Part shown: piece by piece, positions 6,598-13,245 of the stretch | Numbering within the stretch: position 1 is the first letter of the stretch | Layout of the letters: every line of letters begins with the position of its first letter | Assembly (NCBI GenBank): GCA_016793185.1 | Contig: JAEUIK010000427.1 | Span: 1 to 16,303 of the forward strand | DNA length: 16,303 nucleotides | Direction: 5' to 3' | DNA from: Planctomycetaceae bacterium | GTDB lineage: Bacteria; Planctomycetota; Planctomycetia; Pirellulales; JAEUIK01 | Position numbers and translations under genes: made by a program | The notes under the pieces: model-generated | The model's database searches: none | The model's input: the letters and a program-made list of their open reading frames with translations, nothing else | Told to the model about the DNA's origin: nothing

Positions 6598-8497
6598 CTA
6601 GGCCCTCCGCGGTTGGCGACCCACTCCGGTCAGAGCATCCTGGCCCATCCGTGGACGTGGAAATACCCTGCCGGTTCTGCTCCTGCTGGATGAGTTGTCT
6701 CAGGGCGTCCAGCCCTGCATCGTCCCCCAGACGTCGCTCCTCGAGCGCCGTCATCATTGCTCGGCGGCGCAGATTGTCCTGCCGCCGGGCAAAGCTGTCC
6801 ATCAAGCTTTTCAGCCGCGCCAATACCTCGTCGGCCGGCAAGTCCCGGGTGCGGTCCGACTCGTCCAGATCGACCAGCAACCGCTTCATGTCGGGTTCGT
6901 CGAACGCCAAAAGCAGGCCCGCGAATGTCGCTTCGCCCTCCGCCTCGGCCAGGTCGCTCAAAGCCAGGACGATGTCGCGGCAGGCCGACGACCGCAAATC
7001 GTCGGGACCGATCGTCCGCAGCACTTCCTGAAAAGCCCCGGGAGAGCGCATTAACAGCTCGAGGAGTTCCCGTTCCCAGGGATCGAGCGAAAGGTCGCGG
7101 GGCGGGCTCTCGCTGCCCGGCTCGGCGACCAGCGCCGCGGGGGCCCGGCGCGTGTTGCGGCGGAGCGCGGTCAACCGATCGCGCAGCACTTCTTCGGCAA
7201 TCCCGCAGCGGCGTGCCAGACGGTGCAGGATTTGCTGCTCTTTGACGCGGGCGGCCGTCGGCGTGTCCGCCCGCAACCGGGGCGCCCGGGCCAGTGTCGC
7301 CAAGACCCGCTCGGCCGCCTGCGTCGCCTGATGGATCGAGGCACTCGCCTCGAGTCCCTGCGTCGCCAAGGCGAAATGGTGCTCGAGGGCGTCGACTCCT
7401 TGCGGTAACAGATCGGCCAGCGCGGCCCCCCCCCGCTGGAGGAGAAAGTCGCACGGATCGAGCTCGTCGGGCAGCGTCAGCACGCGCAGGTCCATCTGCT
7501 CGGCGACGAACAGCTCGAGGATCTCATTGGTCCGCCGCTGCCCGGCTTCGTCGCCATCGAGCACCAGTACGACCTGGTCGGCGTACCGCCGCAGCAGGCG
7601 CATGTGGCGCTCTCCCAGCGCCGTCCCCAGCACGGCCACGAAGTTCTTCAGGCCATACTGGTGGGCCACCACGACGTCGGTATAGCCCTCGACGACCACG
7701 ACCGTCCGCGACTTGGAGATCGCGTCCTTCGACCGATCGAGGGCGTAGAGCATGCTGCTCTTCGAGAACAACGGGGTCTCGGGCGAGTTGATGTACTTGG
7801 CTTGGGTCGTCTGGGCCAGCTCGGGGAGGATCCGCCCCCCAAACGCCACCGGCCTCCCCTGGGGATCCCGAATCGGGAACAGCACCCGGCCGCGGAAACG
7901 GTCGTAGTGCCCTGAACCCTGGTCCCGCTTGACGGCCAGCCCCACCGCTTCGAGCAACGTCGGGCTGAAGCTTGTCTGCCGTGCCCGCTCGAGCAACCAA
8001 TCCCAGCGGTCGGGGGCAAAGCCGAGCTGGAACTCCTGGATGCTCTCGGGCGAGATGCCGCGGTCGGCCAGGTACCGGCGGCCCGCTTCCCCTTCGGGTC
8101 GCTCGGTGAGCAGCTCGTGGAATTGCCGTTCGGCCCAGGCGACGGCCTGGTACCAGGCGCGCTTCAGCTCGTCGTCGACGGAGGGGGCTCCCCCCCGTTG
8201 CGGCTCGAGCTGGATGCCGGCGCGATCCGCCAGCATGCGGAGCGCTTCGGGAAAGCTCACGCTCTCGATCTTCATGATGAAGCTGAAGACGTCGCCGCCG
8301 ACGTTGCAGGCCCAACACTTGAAGCTTTGCCGCTCCGGGTTGACCTGCAAGCTGGGGTGCGAATCGTCGTGCCAGGGACAGAGTCCCAGGTAGAGCCGGC
8401 CGCGCCGCTGGAGCTGCACGTAGTGCCCGACCAGGTCGACGATGTCGACCGCGCGACGCACATTCTCCTTGGCATCCGCAGAAAACGCGGTGGGCAC
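6569..8497 (-). CDS. dnaG: DNA primase DnaG
   Basis: Synthesises RNA primers at the replication fork, working with the DnaB helicase. The 642-residue protein has the CHC2 zinc-binding domain first, with C40, H43, C61 and C64 (CPWH ... CWAC). The primase core follows (YDRFRGRVLFPI at 198–209), then the TOPRIM domain with VVVVEGYTDVVVAHQ (E270) and VLVLDGDEAG (D314, D316), and DPCDFL at 347–352. The C-terminal helical region (about 460–620) occupies the place of the helicase-binding domain and is less conserved. The frame runs open to 8740, but the GTG at 8495–8497 is the start: GAGGAG (8504–8509) sits six bases upstream, and the protein then begins just before the zinc domain, as in the family. 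A good sigma-70 promoter lies at 8630–8659. rpsU, which precedes dnaG in E. coli, is not here. Confidence 0.97.
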   Translation of the reverse strand: MPTAFSADAKENVRRAVDIVDLVGHYVQLQRRGRLYLGLCPWHDDSHPSLQVNPERQSFKCWACNVGGDVFSFIMKIESVSFPEALRMLADRAGIQLEPQRGGAPSVDDELKRAWYQAVAWAERQFHELLTERPEGEAGRRYLADRGISPESIQEFQLGFAPDRWDWLLERARQTSFSPTLLEAVGLAVKRDQGSGHYDRFRGRVLFPIRDPQGRPVAFGGRILPELAQTTQAKYINSPETPLFSKSSMLYALDRSKDAISKSRTVVVVEGYTDVVVAHQYGLKNFVAVLGTALGERHMRLLRRYADQVVLVLDGDEAGQRRTNEILELFVAEQMDLRVLTLPDELDPCDFLLQRGGAALADLLPQGVDALEHHFALATQGLEASASIHQATQAAERVLATLARAPRLRADTPTAARVKEQQILHRLARRCGIAEEVLRDRLTALRRNTRRAPAALVAEPGSESPPRDLSLDPWERELLELLMRSPGAFQEVLRTIGPDDLRSSACRDIVLALSDLAEAEGEATFAGLLLAFDEPDMKRLLVDLDESDRTRDLPADEVLARLKSLMDSFARRQDNLRRRAMMTALEERRLGDDAGLDALRQLIQQEQNRQGISTSTDGPGCSDRSGSPTAEGLVDMPPAARP

Positions 8498-8834
8498 GCA
8501 AGGCTCCTCAAGCGAGCAGAAGGGCTGGCGAGTCCGCCGGTCGCGCGGAGCACCATCCCTGAGCTCGCTCGTGCTGATTGCGATCCATCGCCGCGCCCGT
8601 CGCCCCTCGCCAGTACGCAGACGAGGGGGATTATAATTTCGCTGCGCGGCGCTGGTCAAACATCCGTGTCGGACCATGCTTCGGGTGGTCAATCGTCTTG
8701 ACCGCGGGGAGGACAATGGGCGGTTTGCATCGAGAGTCACGTCTCTTGACTCTCGTCGTGGGGGGGCCAGTAAGACACAAAATCTGAAAGGGGTCCACCC
8801 CAGTTTTTTCGCTAGCGGCGCGGCCGGCGATCTG
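8498..8834. other. Intergenic region between htrA-like gene and dnaG
   Basis: No gene is supported in these 337 bp. They hold the dnaG ribosome-binding site (8504–8509) and promoter (8630–8659). A perfect 9-bp inverted repeat, CGAGAGTCA/TGACTCTCG, lies at 8731–8755 with a 7-base loop. A REP-like palindrome, GGGGTCCACCCC, is at 8790–8801, flanked by an A-rich and a T-rich side. A 7-bp inverted repeat, CGCTAGC/GCTAGCG (8810–8840), overlaps the stop codon of the protease gene. None of the hairpins has a T-run on the minus strand, so no classical terminator for the protease gene is seen. Confidence 0.6.
8630..8659 (-). promoter_or_regulatory. Sigma-70 promoter of the dnaG(-rpoD) unit
   Basis: On the minus strand TTGACC (8654–8659) is followed after 18 bases by a perfect TATAAT (8630–8635). 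The predicted transcript starts near 8623 and gives a leader of about 125 bases before the dnaG GTG. Confidence 0.7.
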
Positions 8835-10070
8835 CTAGCGACCCAACCGCTCGGGACGCCGCCCCACTTTCACTTCGAGCGTCAGTTCGCTCCCCTCGCG
8901 CCACACGCGGACTGGCACAACCGAGCCAATCTTCGTGCCCGCCACCGTCACCGTCAGCCCAGTCGCGTCCTGAACTTCCTGGCCATCCCAGGTGAGAACG
9001 ACATCTCCAACGCGCAGGTCAGCCTGATCGGCGGGAGAGCCCTCGACAATCCGCGTGATCAGCGCTCCACGCTGCTCGGGCAGCTGGAACTCGGCGGCAA
9101 TCTCGGGCGAGATATCCTGAGGAGCGACTCCCAACCAGCCGCGGGCGACGTGCCCCTTCTCGCGCAGCGCCTGGTAAACCTCTTGGGCGATGCGGCTGGG
9201 AATGGCGAAACTGATTCCCTGATACGCCTGGCCGAGAATTGCCGTGTTGATGCCCACCACTTCGCCGCGGAGATCGACCAGCGGCCCGCCGCTGTTGCCC
9301 GGGTTCACGGCGGCATCGGTCTGGAGAAAGTCCTGGTAGATGCTGCCGTCGACGACGCCTCGCCGTCCCTTGGCGCTGATGATGCCCGCCGTCACGCTGC
9401 GATCGAGGGCATAAGGGTTGCCCACCGCAAGCACCCAGTCGCCGACCTGCAATTGGTCGCTGCTACCCCATTGGGCGGCGATCAGGTTGTCGGCCTCGAT
9501 CTTGAGCACCGCCAGGTCGGTGGCTACGTCGTAGCCGATCAATTCGGCGGCGCGAACGACGCGGCGATCGCTTAGCCCGACGGAGATTCCGCCTGGGTCG
9601 ACGTTGGCCACGACGTGGTAGTTGGTGATGATGTAGCCCGCCTCGTCGATGATCACCCCGGAACCCTGGCCGGTCATTTTGCGGCCGGAGCCCTCGATGA
9701 TCAGGTCTTCGCCGACGATCCGCGCTGCGGTCCCCAGGCTTTGATCGGCGTCGATATGGACGACCGAAGGACCGACACGTTGGGCAGCGAGCCGAAAGGC
9801 CTCGGTCGTATCCCGCAAATTCGTGTTGAGCGCCTCGCGCGCCACCTCGACCTCGGCCCGCTCGCGTCCAAGCGTGGAGGCGTATTGCACCCTTTGCACC
9901 AGGCTGGGGAGCCCCCACAAGACGAGCAGCAGAAACAACAGCCCCACCAGCAGGGGCAGCCGGCGCGGGGGATGCGGGGGGGCCGGCGCGCGTCGTGCGA
10001 ACGACGCCTCGTACTCGTCGCTGCGCGCATAACCGCGCGGAGCATCGGCATCGAAGTCAGGATCCGACAT
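8835..10070 (-). CDS. Membrane-anchored HtrA/Deg-type serine protease with one PDZ domain
   Basis: Envelope quality-control protease of the trypsin-fold HtrA family. In the 411-residue protein, a Pro/Arg-rich cytoplasmic N-terminus is followed by one transmembrane helix (about 39–58, LPLLVGLLFLLLVLWGLPSL), so the protease would face the periplasm, as in DegS. The catalytic triad is visible: H152 (TNYHVVAN), D185 (TDLAVLK) and S260 (PGNSGGPL). The PDZ domain covers about 310–400 (GWLGVAPQDISPE, GSPADQADLRVGDVVL). One PDZ and an N-terminal anchor suggest a DegS-like role, but no sigma-E or anti-sigma gene is present, so degP/degQ/degS cannot be decided. The ATG at 10070 is preferred over the upstream open frame because a TATAAT lies at 10119–10124. 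It is divergent from aat. Confidence 0.93.
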   Translation of the reverse strand: MSDPDFDADAPRGYARSDEYEASFARRAPAPPHPPRRLPLLVGLLFLLLVLWGLPSLVQRVQYASTLGRERAEVEVAREALNTNLRDTTEAFRLAAQRVGPSVVHIDADQSLGTAARIVGEDLIIEGSGRKMTGQGSGVIIDEAGYIITNYHVVANVDPGGISVGLSDRRVVRAAELIGYDVATDLAVLKIEADNLIAAQWGSSDQLQVGDWVLAVGNPYALDRSVTAGIISAKGRRGVVDGSIYQDFLQTDAAVNPGNSGGPLVDLRGEVVGINTAILGQAYQGISFAIPSRIAQEVYQALREKGHVARGWLGVAPQDISPEIAAEFQLPEQRGALITRIVEGSPADQADLRVGDVVLTWDGQEVQDATGLTVTVAGTKIGSVVPVRVWREGSELTLEVKVGRRPERLGR

Positions 10071-10118
10071 GGGCAGGTGCGCAGGGATAAGACTGGCGGC
10101 GACTCGGCGAACTTCAGA

Positions 10119-10124
10119 ATTATA
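10119..10124 (-). promoter_or_regulatory. -10 element for the HtrA-type protease gene
   Basis: A perfect TATAAT on the minus strand, 48 bases before the ATG, in otherwise GC-rich DNA. The -35 is weak (TAGGCT at 17-base spacing). The 206-bp gap 10071–10276 to the divergent aat gene holds nothing else recognisable. Confidence 0.5.
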
Positions 10125-10276
10125 GAGCAGCGTTCCGCGCCAGCCTAGTTTCGCCCGATGACCCGCGACCCGGCAGCCCCGAACGCGCCCGCGGCGCTTG
10201 GCGGCCGTTCCCCCGACGCGTACACTCCATTTGTCGAAGTCCCTGTGCGGCCACGCGCCTGAGAACGGGCAAGTCG

Positions 10277-10978
10277 ATGAGCCGACTCCCACCATCGCGG
10301 TTCTTTCCGCCCGCCGAAACGGCAGGACCGGAGGGATTGTTGGCGGTCGGGGGCGAGTTGACCCCCGCCTGGCTCCTCGATTCCTACCGCCACGGCGTCT
10401 TTCCCTGGCCCGTCCGCGATGTGCTGGCCTGGTGGTCGCCCGATCCCCGGGCGATCATCGAGCTCGATCGGCTCCACGTGCCGCGCCGCCTGGCGCGGAC
10501 CCTGGCGGGAGCGCGTTTCAGGGTCACGTGCGATCGCGACTTTGCCGGGGTGCTGGCCGGCTGCGCCACCGCTCAATTGCGGACCGAAGCCACCTGGCTG
10601 ACGCCCCCCCTCCGCGCGGCGTTCGAGCGGATGCACGCGCTTGGCTACGCCCATAGCGTCGAGGTCTGGCAGGGCGATGAGCTCGTCGGCGGAACCTATG
10701 GGCTGGCCTTGGGAGCCATGTTCGCGGCCGAGTCGATGTTCTATCGCGCGCGCGATGCGTCGAAAGTCGCCCTGGTAAACCTCGTCGAGCATCTCCGTGC
10801 CCGGGGTTACCTGCTCTTGGACATCCAGCAGCTCACGCCGCATACGGCGCGTTTCGGGGCCATAGAAATCCCCCGCGCCGACTACCTGCGCCGCCTCGAT
10901 GAGGCGCTGCGGCACTCGGCCACTTTCGGCCGGCAACTCGAGACCGGCGCACTACGGAACTCGGTCTCGACGCTGTGA
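10277..10978 (+). CDS. aat: Leucyl/phenylalanyl-tRNA–protein transferase
   Basis: Transfers Leu or Phe from charged tRNA to proteins with an N-terminal Arg or Lys, producing bacterial N-degrons that ClpS delivers to ClpAP. The 233 residues match the family length. Landmarks in order: RFFPPAE (8–14), GLLAVGGELTPAWLLDSYRHGVFPW (20–44, given as two stretches, GLLAVGGELTP and SYRHGVFPW), WWSPDPRAI (52–60), AHSVEVWQGDELVGGTYGLA (125–144), ESMFYRARDASKVALVNL (152–169) and LDIQQLTPH (181–189). The usual LIDCQ has Ile for Cys, and the following HLxSLGA is HTARFGA, a mild divergence. The ATG at 10277 has no strong ribosome-binding site. No clpS or clpA lies in the window. Confidence 0.95.
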   Translation: MSRLPPSRFFPPAETAGPEGLLAVGGELTPAWLLDSYRHGVFPWPVRDVLAWWSPDPRAIIELDRLHVPRRLARTLAGARFRVTCDRDFAGVLAGCATAQLRTEATWLTPPLRAAFERMHALGYAHSVEVWQGDELVGGTYGLALGAMFAAESMFYRARDASKVALVNLVEHLRARGYLLLDIQQLTPHTARFGAIEIPRADYLRRLDEALRHSATFGRQLETGALRNSVSTL

Positions 10979-11043
10979 GCCGGTAGCGCGGTCCCCCCGC
11001 TCACCCTCGCAGAACGCTGGCGCGGGAGTGCTGGCAGATTCGC

Positions 11044-11089
11044 GAGAATGGCGGGCCGCAGCGCGGTTGGCGCAAGATTCTCTGTTTTT
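11044..11089 (+). terminator. Candidate terminator after aat
   Basis: A 6-bp stem, GAGAAT/ATTCTC, encloses a GC-rich inner hairpin (CCGC/GCGG at 11056–11066) and is followed by TGTTTTT. It starts 66 bp after the aat stop. The large interior loop makes it uncertain. The rest of 10979–11224 shows no gene. Confidence 0.35.
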
Positions 11090-11224
11090 GGCGGTTGCAC
11101 CGCGCCGAAGGAATTCTGGAGGGACCGTGGCGCCTGCGCTGCGCCGCCATGGCGTCCGCGCGCGGGACCGTGCGGCGATCGCCGCTTCGTCAGTCGCGAA
11201 CAGGGAGACCCCAAGAGGGTCGAT

Positions 11225-12100
11225 ATGGCGTCGAAGATTGTCCGTCAGGCGGCCGTGTGCATCGCGGCCTGGGGTGCGCTGCTGGGGCTGGTCGGCTGCC
11301 GGAACGTTCCGCGCACGCGCGTCGAGTCGCAGTTCGCCGCGCTCCCCGCAACGAGTCGCGAGCAGGTGCAGATTTATCTCGTCGGGTCGCCGCTCGATGG
11401 GTTCGAACTCGCCGGTTTGCCCGCCATGAAAGCACGCTTGCACGAGCTTGGGTTTGCCAACGCCGACCATCTGACCTGGACCACGCCGGCCGGGCTGGTC
11501 GAGCGCGTGGCCGCCGATCATCGGCGAAACGCCCGCGGACACATCGTGCTGGTGGGGTGGAGCCTCGGTTGTCTACAAGTGCTCGAAGCCGCGGCCCGAC
11601 TCGAAGGTCAGCAGGTCGAAATCGATCGCGTGATCTGTCTCGATGGCAACCCCTGGATCAAGCTGCAAAGCGTGCGGCGCAAGTACCCCAAGTTGTCGGA
11701 AAAAGTCATCTGCATCTATCCCAAGCATCGCGACCTTCCCACCGGGCTGGCCCAAACCCGGCAGCGGCAGGTGGGAGCGTGGCAGCACTTCGGCGTCCCG
11801 TTGCATCAGGATACGATCGAGACCGTGCTCACCGAGCTCGCCGCGGTGGTGCAGGAGGATGCGTCGTCCGGACCGCAATTGACGCGTAGTTCGAGCCCGG
11901 TCGAGTTGGCGCCGCTGGCCGGCCCCAGCGACGTACCGCCGGCCGAACCCCAGGTCGGACCGAATCTCGCACCGGTCCAAACGGCGAAGCCTCACCGACT
12001 ACCCCGCTTCACGACCGAGTCGCTCCCCGCGCGGCAGATCACGGCTTCGGCGACACGCGCCGCGGCCAGCTCGGGCCACACGGCGTCACCTCTCTACTAG
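11225..12100 (+). CDS. Lipoprotein with alpha/beta-hydrolase nucleophile elbow
   Basis: A 291-residue predicted exported lipoprotein. A short signal peptide ends in the lipobox LVGC with lipidation Cys25. The central part (about 46–210) looks like a small alpha/beta-hydrolase: GHIVLVGWSLG (105–115) has a β-strand followed by a G-x-S-x-G elbow with Ser113. An Asp (IDRVICLDGNPW, D140) and a His (H194, FGVPLHQDT) could complete a triad. Residues from about 215 on form a Pro/Ser/Ala-rich, low-complexity tail. The substrate is unknown; lipase, esterase or thioesterase are all possible. The ATG at 11225 is chosen because AGAGGG stands six bases before it and the signal peptide starts there; the frame is open upstream to 11048. 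It lies 9 bp ahead of the methyltransferase gene and is probably co-transcribed. Confidence 0.72.
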   Translation: MASKIVRQAAVCIAAWGALLGLVGCRNVPRTRVESQFAALPATSREQVQIYLVGSPLDGFELAGLPAMKARLHELGFANADHLTWTTPAGLVERVAADHRRNARGHIVLVGWSLGCLQVLEAAARLEGQQVEIDRVICLDGNPWIKLQSVRRKYPKLSEKVICIYPKHRDLPTGLAQTRQRQVGAWQHFGVPLHQDTIETVLTELAAVVQEDASSGPQLTRSSSPVELAPLAGPSDVPPAEPQVGPNLAPVQTAKPHRLPRFTTESLPARQITASATRAAASSGHTASPLY

Positions 12101-12109
12101 GATTCCAAC

Positions 12110-12853
12110 ATGCCCTACAGCAGCATCGCCGCCGACCAGCAGTTCACCGGCTGGAGCCAGCGCTACGATCGGAGCATGCTCCAGCGGATGTTGTTCGAGC
12201 CGTCGTTTCGACTGCTGCTGAGCAAGCTCGATCTTCGACCGGGCGCCCGCGTGCTCGACGTTGGTTGCGGAACCGGCAACCTGCTCGCCTGGGTGGCCGA
12301 CGCCTTTCCGGAGGTCGAACTGATTGGCATCGATCGCTGCCGGCCGATGCTCGCTCAGGGTCTCTGCAAGCTGGGCGAGCGGGCTGAGTTCATCCAGGCC
12401 GACAGCCAGGCCCTTCCACTTCCCAGCCGGCACTTCGACGTGCTCCTCAACACCCACTGCTTTCATCACTTCCCCGACCAGGCTCAGGCGGCGCGCGAGA
12501 TGTTCCGCGTGCTGAAGCCCGGCGGCGAGCTGCTGGTGATTGACGGCTGGCGCGACGGCCCCTGGGGACACATGATCTACGACCGCCTCGTGCCCGCCTT
12601 CGAAGGTGAAGTGCTGCACGCGTCGCGGGCGCGCTTCCGCAAGCTGTTCGAAGAGGCCGGCTTCGAGGTCCTGCGGCAACAGCGCGGCGGCTGGTTCCTC
12701 CCCTACCTGTTGACGCACTGCCGCGCGCCGCTGGCCGGCAAACCGGCCGTGCCCGCGCCCCACTTCAAAGTGGTGGGGCGCAGCGCGACGACGACCGCGG
12801 CGGCAGAGCCGCTAGACGTTTCGGTGCAAGGTCCGCACCGGCGAGCCGCGTAG
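12110..12853 (+). CDS. Class I SAM-dependent methyltransferase
   Basis: A 247-residue Rossmann-fold methyltransferase of the Methyltransf_11/UbiE-like type. Motif I is LDVGCGTGN (49–57). The acid ending β2 is D75 (LIGIDRCRPM), motif II is ADSQALPLPSRHFDVLL (97–113), and motif III is RVLKPGGELLVID (133–145). Residues 118–122 read FHHFP, as in many small-molecule methyltransferases. The C-terminal 45 residues are Ala/Pro-rich and not conserved. The acceptor is unknown. It starts 9 bp after the lipoprotein gene without an obvious Shine-Dalgarno sequence, which suggests translational coupling; the pair may act on one lipid or small-molecule substrate, but that is only inference. Confidence 0.88.
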   Translation: MPYSSIAADQQFTGWSQRYDRSMLQRMLFEPSFRLLLSKLDLRPGARVLDVGCGTGNLLAWVADAFPEVELIGIDRCRPMLAQGLCKLGERAEFIQADSQALPLPSRHFDVLLNTHCFHHFPDQAQAAREMFRVLKPGGELLVIDGWRDGPWGHMIYDRLVPAFEGEVLHASRARFRKLFEEAGFEVLRQQRGGWFLPYLLTHCRAPLAGKPAVPAPHFKVVGRSATTTAAAEPLDVSVQGPHRRAA

Positions 12854-12903
12854 CGTCGATCGTGAGCGCATTAGCGCGCACCCGATGCTGCGTGCGCCTG
12901 CTG

Positions 12904-12954
12904 AAGTCGGCCTCTGCCAGGCCGATCGGCTGTATCCGACGTCAGTGACGTCGG
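12904..12954 (+). repeat. Dispersed palindromic repeat, copy B
   Basis: Matches copy A (3246–3302) in inverse orientation. It has a perfect 7-bp hairpin, TCGGCCT/AGGCCGA with a 5-base loop (12907–12925), and a perfect 9-bp-arm palindrome, CCGACGTCAGTGACGTCGG (12936–12954). Both copies lie just beyond the 3' end of a gene. Confidence 0.6.
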
Positions 12955-13103
12955 TCCTCGTCGCCGTTGCCTTGACACGGCATCCGTAGGTTGAGGCGGT
13001 ACGCGGTATCGGACGAAACTGACGCCTATTTCCGCATTCTTCTCTAGGAATCCGGCCAGCGGCTGAACTATCCTCCGACCAAGTTGGCGATTCGATCGCT
13101 GAT

Positions 13104-13127
13104 CACGCACACCTATAGGTGAGCGTG
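13104..13127. promoter_or_regulatory. 24-bp palindrome, possible operator or recombination site
   Basis: CACGC-A-CACCTATAGGTG-A-GCGTG is symmetric over 24 bp with a single A/A mismatch pair and no loop. The perfect inner core is CACCTATAGGTG. Lack of a loop fits a dimeric protein binding site better than an RNA hairpin. It lies 118 bp before the toxin gene. Confidence 0.45.
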
Positions 13128-13170
13128 GGCATCAATAAGAGCTCGACGTTGAACCGTTGAGTATTGGAAG

Positions 13171-13219
13171 AGCCCGTGGCGGGTTCGCATCCGAGTTGCG
13201 AGCCGGTTACGGGCTTTTT
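13171..13219 (+). terminator. Long hairpin with T-run before the toxin gene
   Basis: Three stacked helices: AGCCCGT/ACGGGCT (13171–13177 with 13209–13215), GGC/GCC (13178–13180 with 13202–13204) and TCGCA/TGCGA (13185–13189 with 13197–13201). The run TTTTT follows at 13215–13219. It ends 16 bases before the Shine-Dalgarno sequence of the toxin gene. It may end an upstream transcript or attenuate the toxin message. Confidence 0.55.
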
Positions 13220-13235
13220 CGTATGCGCTAACCAC

Positions 13236-13243
13236 GGGAGGAG
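13236..13243 (+). promoter_or_regulatory. Strong Shine-Dalgarno of the toxin gene
   Basis: GGGAGGAG, two bases before the ATG (core GGAGG with four-base spacing). It is one of the strongest ribosome-binding sites in the window and fixes the start at 13246. Confidence 0.7.
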
Positions 13244-13245
13244 TC

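Larger units (their letters stand above)
12854..13245. other. Intergenic region upstream of the toxin gene
   Basis: No gene is supported in these 392 bp. In order they contain a weak hairpin (12876–12897), dispersed repeat copy B (12904–12954), a 24-bp palindrome (13104–13127), a long terminator-like hairpin (13171–13219) and a strong ribosome-binding site (13236–13243). No convincing -35/-10 pair was found for the downstream gene. Confidence 0.6.

Noticed and set aside
5334..7031. Long plus-strand open frame (565 codons) opposite rpoD and dnaG
   Set aside because: It is antisense to two unmistakable genes and its translation has no domain-like pattern; long antisense frames are expected in GC-rich DNA.
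8498..8740. Extended N-terminus (81 residues) for DnaG
   Set aside because: A perfect GAGGAG with six-base spacing marks the GTG at 8497, and the upstream part overlaps the TATAAT promoter.
8810..8840. Terminator for the HtrA-type protease gene
   Set aside because: The hairpin is followed by As, not Ts, on the minus strand, so it does not look like an intrinsic terminator in that direction.
13171..13215. Possible tRNA because of GGTTCGCATCC
   Set aside because: The T-arm cannot form five pairs, the conserved A58 is missing, and no D-arm, anticodon arm or acceptor partner is found; the sequence folds better as a terminator-like hairpin.
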